Shown here: positions 9,227 to 20,858 of the stretch, piece by piece
Numbering within the stretch: the stretch's first letter is position 1
Layout of the letters: each line of letters opens with the position of its first letter
NCBI RefSeq assembly: GCF_004335015.1
Contig: NZ_RQRU01000002.1
Coordinates: 1 to 64,000 of the forward strand
Source: Psychrobacter pygoscelis
GTDB taxonomy: Bacteria > Pseudomonadota > Gammaproteobacteria > Pseudomonadales > Moraxellaceae
Reading direction: 5' to 3'
DNA length: 64,000 bases
Program-made: the position numbers and the translations under genes
Notes under the pieces: generated by a model
What the model was told of the DNA's origin: nothing
The model's input: the letters and a program-made list of their open reading frames with translations, nothing else
Databases searched by the model: none

Positions 9227-10378
9227 CTAGCGTTTTTGTAGCCTTACCTGGCTGTTATGAGTTACGGCAAGCGCACCTTGAATTTCATCGTCCATGTTTA
9301 TTGCAAGTTTTCTTGTGCCAGCAGCAGCCGCACTATCTGCGTCTACTAACGTTTTTATAAAATTTACGAGATTATTGGCATAGAGGTCGGAGGACTGGGC
9401 GGCGAGCATGGCGGGGATATTGGCCGCACCAATGATTCGAACGCCGTTATCCGTCATGATGGTCTCGCCGCAGATGCAGCCTTCGACGTTACCACCTGTG
9501 CTCGCTGCCATATCAATGATCACTGAGCCTGCTTTCATTTTGTCAATCGTGGCCTGATGAATCAGTCTTGGCGCGTTACGGCCCGGTATCTGGGCAGTGG
9601 TGATGACGATATCGGCATTGGATACGGCCTTATCTACTACGATGGCTTGGTCTTTCATGTACTGCTCAGACGGCGTCCAAGCATAGCCCCCCGTCGCTTT
9701 GGCTTTGGCTTTTTCTTCCTCAGTCATTGGCACATCAAGCCATTTTCCGCCAACGGACTCTACCTGATCTTTGACTGACGGCCGAAGATCGCTAGCTTCA
9801 ACCACTGCTCCCAAGCGCTTAGCAGTCGCAATCGCTTGAAGCCCTGCGACACCAACACCTAAGATGACGACCTTAGCGGGTTTTACCGTTCCTGCTGAAG
9901 TCATAAACATAGGAAAAGGCCGGACATATTCGTTGGCAGCCAACAACACTGCTTTGTAGCCTGCAAGGTTGGCTTGTGAGGACAAAACATCCATATTTTG
10001 AGCGCGTGATAACGTCCGTGGCAGTAGCTCCATAGCAAATGTCGTAATCCCTTGACTGGCGTAGCTCTCTAGCTGCTCATTGCGGTAAGGGTCTAACATG
10101 CCAATAACTACTGTACCCGCTGCCAATTGACCTATCTGCTCAGCACTCAGATCGTGAACCACAGTGATAATGTCTGCTTGTGCGAGCACCTCTGAGTCAG
10201 TTGCGGCTGTTGAAGCGCCTGCTTTCTCGTAGGCCATATCGGTGTAATAGGCTTCCTTGCCAGCACCTGACTGCACAATAATCTCAAATCCGAGCTTTTT
10301 TAGCTTTTTTACCCCATCTGGAGTCAAAGCCACTCGTTTTTCATGGGCGGCTGTGACACTTATAACGCCGATTTTCAT
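9227..10378 (-). CDS. pntAA: NAD(P)+ transhydrogenase alpha subunit, NAD-binding part
   Basis: This is the soluble domain I that binds NAD(H). It is a member of the alanine dehydrogenase/transhydrogenase family: MKIGVISVTAAHEKRVALTP at the start, a Rossmann motif VGVAGLQAIATAKRLGAVV (about 173-191) and the AQIPGRNAPRLI and DMAASTGGNVEG signatures. It ends after 383 residues, before any membrane helix, which confirms the split-subunit form. AAGGAGA lies four bases before the ATG. It is the first gene of the operon. Confidence 0.95.
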   Translation of the reverse strand: MKIGVISVTAAHEKRVALTPDGVKKLKKLGFEIIVQSGAGKEAYYTDMAYEKAGASTAATDSEVLAQADIITVVHDLSAEQIGQLAAGTVVIGMLDPYRNEQLESYASQGITTFAMELLPRTLSRAQNMDVLSSQANLAGYKAVLLAANEYVRPFPMFMTSAGTVKPAKVVILGVGVAGLQAIATAKRLGAVVEASDLRPSVKDQVESVGGKWLDVPMTEEEKAKAKATGGYAWTPSEQYMKDQAIVVDKAVSNADIVITTAQIPGRNAPRLIHQATIDKMKAGSVIIDMAASTGGNVEGCICGETIMTDNGVRIIGAANIPAMLAAQSSDLYANNLVNFIKTLVDADSAAAAGTRKLAINMDDEIQGALAVTHNSQVRLQKR

Positions 10379-11088
10379 ACAGTCTCCTTACTTGTTTTGA
10401 CATTATTTTGGTAAGTTCAGTGGCAGTATTAATGAATCAGAACATACCTGTTCGATTACTCTGCTGCTTAGTGTGTCATTGCTATAGATCGTCATGATCA
10501 AGCGCAACCCTTATGGCTACTTATAGCTGACGATAATTTCTCGCTAAAAAACCTTTGGTCACATATAGCAAAACCAAAGGCTATAAATATAATAAATGAC
10601 TAAAAGAATGCCATCACTGTTATTTATTATAGTAACAGCGTTTGGAATTAATCAGCGATAATTTATGACTGATAAGTAATATAAATGATAGAAAAGTTGA
10701 CGTTATCGGTACAAATAATTGATATATTGATATATTTTTTCTTATTTTATTATTAAAACTAGACCTCTTTTATGATCAGCAATAGACAGCTTTTATGATG
10801 AAAAATAGACCACTTAAACCTCGTGCTAATACTTTATAACTCTCTACAGTAATCTCAGATTCGCGAATAATGGTTGACTATATCGCTCAGAATATTAATA
10901 GGAAATTTCAACTGTATTCTTTAATGAGACGCAGATGCATGACATCTATGACTTAGTTATACTTCATCGTATAAATTCAATGAAACAATCTCCATACTCT
11001 AGTCATCACTGCCAACTGTCATAAACAGTACTTTGCTCTTTTTAGAATTGTTGTCATCAACCTTCGTAACCTATAAAAAGGATAACTT
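10379..11088. other. Gene-free divergent region pntAA / yaaA
   Basis: This 710-base AT-rich stretch separates two divergent genes and must contain both promoters. It holds a small inverted repeat (10617-10622 with 10633-10638) and the tandem repeat at 10761-10806. I find no reading frame with coding character, no tRNA and no intrinsic terminator. Confidence 0.5.
10761..10806. repeat. Tandem 23-base imperfect repeat
   Basis: Two adjacent 23-base units (10761-10783, 10784-10806) share AGAC, TTTTATGAT and AAT and are followed by the start of a third (AGACCA). Spaced direct repeats like this can be regulator sites, but the sequence matches no operator I recognise. Confidence 0.5.
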
Positions 11089-11889
11089 ATGTACTTTGTA
11101 CTCTCTCCTGCCAAAAGCCTCAACGAGACCGATGATGTACCTGTGAATATCGGAAACTATTACAGTCAGCCCGAACTTATACAGCAATCTCAGGACTTAA
11201 TGAAAATATTGAAATCTTGTGAACCAGTGGACTTACAAGAGCTGATGGGGATATCGGATGAGCTAGCGCAGCTTAACGCCAAGCGCAATCAAGACTGGTC
11301 TTGGAGTAATGAGCAGCCGTTTACCGACGATAATGCCAAGCCGGCCGGTTATCTGTTTGACGGTGATGTTTACACAGGCCTTGGTATGTATGGCATGGAC
11401 AAAGACACGGCAATCTATGTCAATGAGCATCTAGGTATCTTGTCAGGTCTTTACGGCGTGCTAAAACCACTAGATTTAATTCAACCGTATCGTCTAGAGA
11501 TGGGCACTAAGCTCAAGAATTCACAAGGCGACAACCTCTATGAATTTTGGGGCGAACAGATTGCTAAAATGATTAACGCAAGAATGGCGGATAATGATGA
11601 TAAAATATTAGTTAACTTGGCCTCAAACGAGTACTTTAAAGCAGTAAAGAAAAAAGCGCTAAACGCGGATATTATTACCCCGCGCTTTGAAGATGAGAAG
11701 AATGGCAAGTATAAAGTGATTAGCTTCTATGCCAAAAAAGCGCGCGGCTTGATGGTGAAATATGCGGCAGATAATAAACTGACTGATGCTGAGGAGCTAA
11801 AAAAGTTTAATTTGGATGGTTATTACTATTGTGCAGAAGCATCCGATGATAAGACTTGGACGTTTCGCCGTGATGAGGCGGATCAGTAG
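11089..11889 (+). CDS. yaaA: Peroxide stress protein YaaA (DUF328)
   Basis: The protein matches YaaA over its full length of 266 residues (E. coli 258): MYFVLSPAKSLNE at the start, GDVYTGL in the middle, LSGLYGVLKPLDLIQPYRLEM and NLASNEYFKAV. In E. coli YaaA is induced by OxyR and lowers free iron during peroxide stress; it has a DNA-binding fold related to DNA-repair proteins. AAGGA lies six bases before the ATG. It is a single-gene unit with its own terminator. I cannot recognise an OxyR site upstream with confidence. Confidence 0.95.
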   Translation: MYFVLSPAKSLNETDDVPVNIGNYYSQPELIQQSQDLMKILKSCEPVDLQELMGISDELAQLNAKRNQDWSWSNEQPFTDDNAKPAGYLFDGDVYTGLGMYGMDKDTAIYVNEHLGILSGLYGVLKPLDLIQPYRLEMGTKLKNSQGDNLYEFWGEQIAKMINARMADNDDKILVNLASNEYFKAVKKKALNADIITPRFEDEKNGKYKVISFYAKKARGLMVKYAADNKLTDAEELKKFNLDGYYYCAEASDDKTWTFRRDEADQ

Positions 11890-11936
11890 CATTCAACCAA
11901 CACTATCGGGATAAGTGTAAGATAACTAACAATATC

Positions 11937-11964
11937 AGGTGGTCTCTGTAAAGGCCGCCTTTTT
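11937..11964 (+). terminator. Intrinsic terminator after yaaA
   Basis: A 9-bp stem with G-U pairs (11937-11945 with 11952-11960) is followed by a run of T, about 50 bases after the yaaA stop. Confidence 0.75.
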
Positions 11965-12039
11965 CATACTATTCCTTGAAGCGCCGCTATCTATAGCAGT
12001 CTATAACAAATCACTACTCATATTTGACTAAACGATCGG

Positions 12040-12894
12040 TCATTGTGCTGTCTTGCTATCTTTAACCAGCTTAAGGTTATTTACTCTATCTTGCTGATGG
12101 TAATTGAAGGCCACGATAATAAAATAGGCAGCCAAACCTATCAGACAAGCTATCAATAGATACTGGTCATGCTCGGGTAAGTCTAAGCTCAAGCGACTAA
12201 AGATTAGCCTATCAATGTTAAATAGCGATATACCATATAAAAGTAAGGCAGGAATATACCAGCAAACTGAATAATACACAGGCGTCTGCCGATCATAGAT
12301 TTGATAGTGTGTATGACAGTGAAGGCACCTTAAATACGACTTAATATTGTCAGCATCTTGGCTTGGCGTTAGAGCACTACGTGACGTTTTGTTAGTCATT
12401 GGCAATGGTCGCCAACGGGTAACTTGTAATCGCTGCGAATGACAGGACAGACAGCTCACTACTTTATTGTTGGCTGAGCTGATATTTCCGTCATAGTTGC
12501 CTATGTCCCTTTTTACCTCTTCAAATTTATCCACGCCTGGCTCATAACGGCGGACAAAAAAAGTAAAATCATCAAAGAATAACCTTTTGACTATCAGCAA
12601 GGCCAAAGTCACCCCGACCAGTAAGATAACCGCGTCAAAAACAAGGCCTATCAGTAGCATCGAAGCCGTGCTATTGTCCTGCTGGAGTAGATATACAGCG
12701 ATAAATAAGGTGGCGCCATTTAGGACGTCGTCTTGATAAAACAAACTGTTTTTTACTATAGGCGCTTTATACAAGCTCAACCGGCATTGGGGACAGAATT
12801 TGATAGTTTTAAGGCTGACAAGCCGCACAAACTGGTGCTGACAATGAGGGCAAGTGGCTTTCAATTTATCGATAAAACTCATTTTTAACACCAT
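12040..12894 (-). CDS. Membrane protein with two zinc-ribbon-like cysteine clusters
   Basis: I do not recognise the family. The N terminus has a zinc-ribbon pattern (C15, C18, C34, C37). A hydrophobic region with one or two helices follows (about 60-103). A second cytoplasmic cluster comes next (C148, C151, C190, C193), then two more helices (about 209-225 and 245-263) and a Lys-rich tail. The layout ribbon-helices-ribbon-helices suggests an inner-membrane protein with metal-binding or nucleic-acid-binding loops on one face. The start could be the ATG at 12894 or the one four codons downstream (12882); neither has a good ribosome-binding site. It stands alone between yaaA and groEL. Confidence 0.6.
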   Translation of the reverse strand: MVLKMSFIDKLKATCPHCQHQFVRLVSLKTIKFCPQCRLSLYKAPIVKNSLFYQDDVLNGATLFIAVYLLQQDNSTASMLLIGLVFDAVILLVGVTLALLIVKRLFFDDFTFFVRRYEPGVDKFEEVKRDIGNYDGNISSANNKVVSCLSCHSQRLQVTRWRPLPMTNKTSRSALTPSQDADNIKSYLRCLHCHTHYQIYDRQTPVYYSVCWYIPALLLYGISLFNIDRLIFSRLSLDLPEHDQYLLIACLIGLAAYFIIVAFNYHQQDRVNNLKLVKDSKTAQ

Positions 12895-12945
12895 TAAACA
12901 TTTGTTTTATCACATATCTTACCTAAGTATTAATGAATAATCATT

Positions 12946-12977
12946 AAAAACCCCAATAAGCTAAGCTTATCGGGGTT
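12946..12977 (-). terminator. Intrinsic terminator of groES-groEL (works in both directions)
   Basis: A nearly perfect palindrome with AAACCCC on the left (12948-12954) and GGGGTTT on the right (12972-12978) is centred on AAGCTTAGCTT. On the minus strand it ends in five T. It lies about 170 bases beyond the groEL stop. Confidence 0.85.
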
Positions 12978-13146
12978 TGTTTTTGTAGCTAAGTCAGCTA
13001 CCGGACTTAGCAGTAGCTGAACTTTATGACTTACTTACCGGCAAATATCTACAAACTACAAATAGCAATTATAGATTATTGCTGTTTTAGCGGGCTGATA
13101 CTGCCATTAACTAAGTAAAGCATAAGGGGTCAGTAATGTCATGACA

Positions 13147-14856
<1,710 letters not shown>

Positions 14857-14923
14857 CTAAGTTACAGCTTTAGATAGCTGCCTCTTGACTAGCGCCAGCT
14901 GAACAGCCATCTGAAGCTCATCA

Positions 14924-15214
14924 TTAGCCTTCTAGTACGCCTAGTACGTCAGACTCTTTCATGATGAGCAGCTCTTCGCCGTCTACTTTGACAGTTTGAC
15001 CAGCATATTGACCAAATAAAACTTTGTCGCCGACTTTGACGTCAAGGGCACGGACTTCACCGCTGTCACTGATTTGACCATTACCAACAGCGAGAACCTC
15101 GCCTTGAGATGGTTTTTCTTGTGCCGATCCTGGCAATAAAATGCCGCCTGCAGTTTTTTGTTCTTCTTCCACGCGGCGGACAACGATACGGTCATGTAAA
15201 GGACGAATATTCAT
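14924..15214 (-). CDS. groS: Co-chaperonin GroES (10 kDa)
   Basis: GroES caps the GroEL ring as a heptamer. The 96 residues include [14 protein letters not shown], the mobile-loop segment [17 protein letters not shown] (with the I-L-L GroEL contact) and the C-terminal [12 protein letters not shown] stands eight bases before the ATG. It is the first gene of the heat-shock operon. Confidence 0.99.
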   Translation of the reverse strand: MNIRPLHDRIVVRRVEEEQKTAGGILLPGSAQEKPSQGEVLAVGNGQISDSGEVRALDVKVGDKVLFGQYAGQTVKVDGEELLIMKESDVLGVLEG

Positions 15215-15322
15215 CGATATGACTCCAAATTAAGTTTTAGTTGAATTAAGTGACCTAATCCAAATAACAGTTAATATTTTTAGAATTAAATAACTGCCAT
15301 TGCAGCTTAGGCTTGCCCTCAA

Positions 15323-15351
15323 AAATGGGGGCAGTAGCAAATGGCTTCAAG
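15323..15351 (-). promoter_or_regulatory. Sigma-32 heat-shock promoter of groES-groEL
   Basis: On the minus strand a -35 CTTGAAG (15345-15351), a 14-base spacer and a -10 CCCCATTT (15323-15330) match the sigma-32 consensus (CTTGAAA, 11-16, CCCCATNT) almost exactly. The distance to the groES ATG is about 105 bases. No CIRCE inverted repeat is present, so control is by RpoH rather than HrcA. Confidence 0.92.
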
Positions 15352-15742
15352 GTCAGCTGTGTAAATTTTTATAAAAATTCTAATTTATCGCGTTAATCGG
15401 TAACTCATCCGTAAATGAACGCTAATATTTAGCATATAGTCACTCTAGCTGACATTCATATTTGTTAGCCAATCTATCATCAACACATTGAGTCTATTAA
15501 TAATATGTAGCGTACTGTCATTAGTCACAGGACGTTACTACTTGGCAAGGTTAGCAACATCGCTCAACAGAGGGTATCTAGCCACACTCTTGAAAATGTA
15601 ACAGAATATGACCATTAATAGTGTCAGTAGTTATTTGTCAGTGATACCTTTTAGTTACTCATCTTTTAGCTGCCCCTATGTTAATTATCAATCAGCGCAG
15701 CTAAATACCTGATGAGCTCAATAAATTAAAAAAGGATTTACC
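15352..15742. other. Divergent spacer groES / DUF3108 gene
   Basis: Upstream of the heat-shock promoter about 390 bases of AT-rich DNA lead to the DUF3108 gene. I see no gene here; the promoter of the rightward gene should lie in the last ~100 bases but no clear hexamer pair stands out. Confidence 0.4.
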
Positions 15743-16477
15743 ATGACCATATTTGCTAAATTTCTCAATAACAACACTTCAACAGCTGTATTAAGAGCTG
15801 CTTCAGCCGCAGCTGTGATAGGAGCCCTATCGATGACTGCCCCTACCCTTGCTAATGCCAAAAATATCCAGCCATCCTCAGCGGACTACAGCTTTACCAT
15901 TGAAAACAAATACAAAGGCAGCGCCACTCGCCAGCTAACTAAATCAGGCAACTCTTGGAGATATAACGTAAAAGCTCGAGTGGCAGGAGTGGCTTCTGCG
16001 ACGCAAAATAGTAGCTTTAGCTTGTCAGGTACTAACGTGATACCTAGTAGCGCCAGTACCACTTATAAAATCTTTGGCGTTGGTCGTACTCATAACTTAA
16101 GCTTTGCTCCCAGTAAAAAACAAGTGGTCAGCTCTTATAAGGGCAAATCTACCACCCTATCCATGGCACAGCAAGCCTTTGACGACCTGAGCCTTGAGGT
16201 GCAGATTCGTCAAGATTTACTGAATGGTAAATTCACTGGCAATTATTATATGGCTAAAAAAGATAAGATTGAGAAGACACCATTTAAGAAGTCTGGCAGC
16301 TCTAAAATTACTGTGCCGGCCGGCACTTTTGATACCGTCCGTGTGGATCGTATCCACGATGACAATAGTCGCTCAACCAGTTTTTGGTTAGCGCCAAGCC
16401 TAGACTATCTCCCAGTTAAAGTGATGCAAGTCAATGATGGTAAAAAGATGGATTTAGAACTGACTAAGATTCGCTAA
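15743..16477 (+). CDS. Periplasmic DUF3108 protein
   Basis: A 244-residue exported protein with a signal peptide (hydrophobic AAAVIGALSMTAPTLANA, predicted cleavage after residue 39). The mature part is a beta-rich DUF3108 domain: DYSFTIENKYKGSATRQL near its start, YKIFGVGRTHNL, the GTFDTVRVDRIHDD strand pair and FWLAPSLDYLPVKVMQ near the end. The function of DUF3108 is not established; members are predicted outer-membrane or periplasmic factors. AAGGA lies six bases upstream of the ATG. Confidence 0.85.
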   Translation: MTIFAKFLNNNTSTAVLRAASAAAVIGALSMTAPTLANAKNIQPSSADYSFTIENKYKGSATRQLTKSGNSWRYNVKARVAGVASATQNSSFSLSGTNVIPSSASTTYKIFGVGRTHNLSFAPSKKQVVSSYKGKSTTLSMAQQAFDDLSLEVQIRQDLLNGKFTGNYYMAKKDKIEKTPFKKSGSSKITVPAGTFDTVRVDRIHDDNSRSTSFWLAPSLDYLPVKVMQVNDGKKMDLELTKIR

Positions 16478-16507
16478 TTGATTTCATAATAAAACCCCCT
16501 TAGACAT

Positions 16508-16542
16508 AAAAGCCCCGCTTAATGAATGATAGCGGGGCTTTT
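16508..16542 (+). terminator. Bidirectional terminator between DUF3108 and DUF2069 genes
   Basis: A 12-bp perfect stem AAAAGCCCCGCT (16508-16519) pairs with 16531-16542 and is flanked by T on one side and A on the other, so it can end the rightward DUF3108 gene and the leftward wrbA-DUF2069 unit. Confidence 0.9.
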
Positions 16543-16572
16543 TCATTTGGCGATGCAACACAGATTATTCGG

Positions 16573-17031
16573 TTAGGAGCCTAACGATTTATTCATTGAT
16601 GGCAGCCGTTTTAATAATATAAATAACCAACCGTTAATAAGAAACAATAGCAGCACATCCACGATGTAAACCCAAAGTACAGACCACTCTACGGCGTAAG
16701 CACGGGCAAATAACACCACCCCACTAGCCCCTAAATACACCAAAGTAAACATACTGCTAATCAGTAGCACATACGGGGAGCGGCCACGCCAGATAGCAGG
16801 AGTCATCAGCAAGGCCGGAATAAGCCATAAAGCTTGCCAAGCTATACCGCCGAGCATATCTGGGTTCTGCGGACTGAGTAAGGATATCAATATCGGTAGT
16901 GCCAGCAGCCGATAAATAAACCAACTTACCCACACCATCCTTAATCGCTGTAATATTGGCAGTATAGGCTTTTGTGGCTTGCTGTCTACTCTGGCCTGAG
17001 CCTTGGCAGACGAGTTGCTAGCATCTTGCAT
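16573..17031 (-). CDS. DUF2069 inner-membrane protein
   Basis: About 152 residues with four hydrophobic helices. The family string ILSLLSPQNPDMLGGI with WQALWLIPALLMTPAIWRGR matches the DUF2069 proteins that sit beside wrbA in many gammaproteobacteria. The N-terminal 25 residues are polar. The function is unknown. It follows wrbA by 19 bases, so both are probably on one transcript. Confidence 0.75.
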   Translation of the reverse strand: MQDASNSSAKAQARVDSKPQKPILPILQRLRMVWVSWFIYRLLALPILISLLSPQNPDMLGGIAWQALWLIPALLMTPAIWRGRSPYVLLISSMFTLVYLGASGVVLFARAYAVEWSVLWVYIVDVLLLFLINGWLFILLKRLPSMNKSLGS

Positions 17032-17050
17032 GACAATAGTTTCCTAAATG

Positions 17051-17701
<651 letters not shown>

Positions 17702-17877
17702 TTATAATTTAAAAGTTATGTGGTCCATCGCTATTATGCCGAGCCATAAGCAACCTTGCAAAGGTTCATCACTTAATTTCAATGACAATAATTGCACGAG
17801 TGTGTTGATTGAGTGAGTACCTTCAAGTGAATTTTGCTACACTACGATGACTTTTTATCGACTTAATCTTTAGAGCC

Positions 17878-19392
17878 ATGACTAAACTACTAAAAAAATT
17901 GCCTTTTTATAACCATCGCTGGTTTCAGTTTATTCGCTTTTTAATGCGTCACTTCTTTGAAGATGACTGTCAGCAAAAAGCGGCTTCATTGACCTATACC
18001 ACGATGCTGTCTATCGTCCCCATTTTGACAGTGCTATTGATGATTCTATCATCAGTACCAGCACTAGCCTCGGTTCGCGCCCAGATTTATGACGTCATTT
18101 ATAGCAATCTGTTGCCGCAATCGAGTGTGCAAGTCAGTCAATATATCAATGACTTTGCCGAAAAATCTACCAACCTCACTGCCATCGGTATCATGGTGCT
18201 ATTTATTACCACCATCATGACCTTGACCACGGTTGAGAAGGCCTTTAACCAGATTTGGCGTGTTGAAGACCGCTCCGGTGGCTTCAAAAGCATTGTGCGT
18301 TATTGGACGATTGTCACCTTAGGGCCTTTAGTACTTGGTACAGCATTTATTGCTTCTAGTGCCGTGCAAAGTATCAGTCTCTTAAACCGTCAAGTCGCAG
18401 GCTACGGTATCGACTGGTCTTTTTGGGTTCAGATAGTCTCTATTGGCGTGACCATGGCCGGCTTTATCGGTATGTACTGGTTTATCCCTAAAGCGCGCGT
18501 CCCTGTCAAAAACGCGGCCATCGCTGGGGTTATCATCGCTGTAGTCTTTGAATTGCTAAAGCAAACCTTTGGCGTAGTGATGACCAACTTTACCAGTTAC
18601 GAGGCCATCTATGGGGCATTTGCGGCGCTACCGATTTTTTTACTGTGGATTTATCTGTCATGGAACCTCATCTTACTTGGGGTTGAGATAAGCTATACTT
18701 TGACCATCTTTGAGACCAAGGAAGTTTATCCTCGTCATCCGCTGCTTAGCCTGCTAGACATGCTTAATCTAGTCTATAGCCATCATCAACAAGGCGAAGG
18801 CGTCAGTGAGCAAGAACTGCGTGATGTATTGGGTCGTAAAGAGCTTCCCAAGTGGTATACCTACCTAAATTACCTTCAAGATAGCGATCTCATCACCACC
18901 ACTGAAGATGATGACTATGTGCTCAAAAGAGATCTCAATCAAATGTCCTTATGGGACTTTTACAAGACACTACCCTATCCGCTGCCTATCAAGGATGAGC
19001 TAGAGGAAATAGATGAAAATACAATACAGCCTTGGCTTAGCTTGCTAATTGGGCGCTTTATCCATACCGAAAACTATGCCAAAAGCGAGCTTGATCTGCC
19101 TTTAGCGACCATCTTTGCCCATAGTGAGCCACGCAAAAAGTCGGACTATAGAGCTGACGATAGTGATAGTACTGCTCAAGACCCTCTTGAGCTAAAACGC
19201 GAGCGTATGGATAACGTAGAAGCTTTTGAGCGTAATGCAGATAGCGTTAAGGACAACCATGACCGCGAAATCCTGATCCCTGACGATGACCAGCAGGAAG
19301 AAATCCACCAACGTAAAAGAGATAAGCCACGGTTAATCAGCTCAGAGCTTGGCAATATTATTACTGAAGCAGACAACCCTGAAAGACATTAA
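17878..19392 (+). CDS. YihY/BrkB family inner-membrane protein
   Basis: The N-terminal ~280 residues form the six-helix YihY domain (DDCQQKAASLTYTTMLSIVP near residue 25, LLWIYLSWNLILLGVEISYT near residue 255). A soluble winged-helix-like region (LLDMLNLVYSHHQQGEGVSE, about 290-390) and a long charged tail of about 110 residues follow. Although older names call the family ribonuclease BN, it is not the tRNase; the function is unknown. The highly charged C-terminal tail is longer than in E. coli YihY (290 residues). It lies 46 bases upstream of an antiporter gene. Confidence 0.85.
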   Translation: MTKLLKKLPFYNHRWFQFIRFLMRHFFEDDCQQKAASLTYTTMLSIVPILTVLLMILSSVPALASVRAQIYDVIYSNLLPQSSVQVSQYINDFAEKSTNLTAIGIMVLFITTIMTLTTVEKAFNQIWRVEDRSGGFKSIVRYWTIVTLGPLVLGTAFIASSAVQSISLLNRQVAGYGIDWSFWVQIVSIGVTMAGFIGMYWFIPKARVPVKNAAIAGVIIAVVFELLKQTFGVVMTNFTSYEAIYGAFAALPIFLLWIYLSWNLILLGVEISYTLTIFETKEVYPRHPLLSLLDMLNLVYSHHQQGEGVSEQELRDVLGRKELPKWYTYLNYLQDSDLITTTEDDDYVLKRDLNQMSLWDFYKTLPYPLPIKDELEEIDENTIQPWLSLLIGRFIHTENYAKSELDLPLATIFAHSEPRKKSDYRADDSDSTAQDPLELKRERMDNVEAFERNADSVKDNHDREILIPDDDQQEEIHQRKRDKPRLISSELGNIITEADNPERH

Positions 19393-19438
19393 ATAACACG
19401 CTTGACTCTTACTGCCTAATTACTATGAGACCTTAGAC

Positions 19439-20716
19439 ATGCAACATGCTGCTAGCCTAACCGTGCTTGAAGTCGGTGCCATATTTTTGACCATTACAGC
19501 GCTTCTCGCCTACATTAATCACCGCTTTATTGGCTTGCCAACGACTATCGGTGTCATGGTTATATCCCTAGCAGTTTCGATACTTGCTATATTTTTGGGC
19601 TTATTAGGCTTTGATCAGTTGGTAGATTATGAAGTCGGTCTACTAGATCAGCTCGACTTTACCGAAGTATTGTTAGATGGCATGTTGTCCATGCTGCTCT
19701 TTGCCGGTGCTTTACATGTCAATATCGGTGATCTAAGACGCTATAAGCTGCCGATTGGTATCTTGGCCTGTTTAGGTACGCTTGTGTCTGCCTTTTTGAT
19801 AGCCTCAGCCATTTATCTGCTATTACCATGGTTGGGGTTCGACTTATCATTTATCTGGTGTCTATTATTTGGTGCCTTAATCTCGCCTACTGACCCTATC
19901 GCGGTGATGGGCATTCTAGCCTCTGCTGGAGCGCCCAAGAGCCTAGAGACCGTCATTGCTGGTGAGTCACTATTTAATGATGGTATCGGCGTTGTTATCT
20001 TCGTCATCTTACTTGGCATCTTGGCCAGTGGTGAGATTCCATCTGCAGGGTTTATTGGTCACAGTCTGGCAGTAGAAGCCGGTGGCGGTATTCTCTTCGG
20101 TCTTGTCTTAGGTACTATCTTATATTACCTGCTCAAAAGCATCGATAGCTATCAAGAAGAGGTACTGCTGACCCTAGCGGGAGTATTGGGCGGTTACGCA
20201 CTGGCTAGCCATTGGCATCTATCAGGCCCACTAGCCATGGTAATGATGGGACTGATGTTAGGCAATCGTGGTCGAGCCTATGCCATGAGTGACCAGACAC
20301 GTCATTATGTTGATCTATTCTGGGAGCTGATCGATGAGATTCTAAACGCTATTTTATTTGTATTAATTGGCCTTGAAGTGGTGATTATCGCCTACTCAGT
20401 GAACTTATTTATTGCCGCGATTTTGGCCATTGTTATTGCTTTAGCAGCACGCTTTATCGTAGTTGGACTTACCACCAAGACCTTTAATCAACAACTCGAG
20501 CTGCCCAAAGGAGCGTGGAAGGTCCTGACTTGGGGCGGGCTTCGCGGCGGTATCTCCGTCGCCTTGGTACTGCAGCTGCCAAGCGGCGATGAGCGTGACG
20601 TCCTGCTCGCACTGACTTATGCGATCGTCATTTTCTCTATCTTGGTTCAAGGCCTTACTATTGGCAAGGTCGCCCAAAGCATTCACCCAAGTGGTCATAA
20701 AACTCTTAGCAACTAA
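19439..20716 (+). CDS. CPA1-family Na+(K+)/H+ antiporter
   Basis: A 425-residue polytopic protein of the NhaP/CPA1 type with about 12 hydrophobic helices. Diagnostic motifs are SPTDPIAVMGILASAG, the ion-site ESLFNDGIGVVIFV (with the conserved N-D pair) and GGLRGGISVALVL. It exchanges Na+ or K+ for protons across the inner membrane. The soluble C-terminal extension of some NhaP proteins is absent. It is cotranscribed or closely follows the YihY gene. Confidence 0.9.
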   Translation: MQHAASLTVLEVGAIFLTITALLAYINHRFIGLPTTIGVMVISLAVSILAIFLGLLGFDQLVDYEVGLLDQLDFTEVLLDGMLSMLLFAGALHVNIGDLRRYKLPIGILACLGTLVSAFLIASAIYLLLPWLGFDLSFIWCLLFGALISPTDPIAVMGILASAGAPKSLETVIAGESLFNDGIGVVIFVILLGILASGEIPSAGFIGHSLAVEAGGGILFGLVLGTILYYLLKSIDSYQEEVLLTLAGVLGGYALASHWHLSGPLAMVMMGLMLGNRGRAYAMSDQTRHYVDLFWELIDEILNAILFVLIGLEVVIIAYSVNLFIAAILAIVIALAARFIVVGLTTKTFNQQLELPKGAWKVLTWGGLRGGISVALVLQLPSGDERDVLLALTYAIVIFSILVQGLTIGKVAQSIHPSGHKTLSN

Positions 20717-20752
20717 TCACCTACTCAGGTATTTAATTTAAGCACTCATCAA

Positions 20753-20788
20753 AAAAGAGGCACTAAGCGATCGCTTAATGCCTCTTTT
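20753..20788 (-). terminator. Bidirectional terminator antiporter / pyr operon
   Basis: A 10-bp outer stem (20753-20762 with 20779-20788) continues into the inner palindrome AAGCGATCGCTT. On the minus strand it is followed by six T, so it mainly serves the pyrB-pyrC-DUF2127 unit; on the plus strand it can end the antiporter transcript. Confidence 0.85.
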
Positions 20789-20858
20789 AGCTGACGTTTT
20801 CTTTATAGACATCTATAGAATAAACAACTATATAACGGACCCATCACACCAATGCCAA

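Noticed and set aside
15215..15340. Search for a CIRCE element before groES
   Set aside because: The inverted repeat TTAGCACTC-N9-GAGTGCTAA is absent; a sigma-32 promoter explains control.
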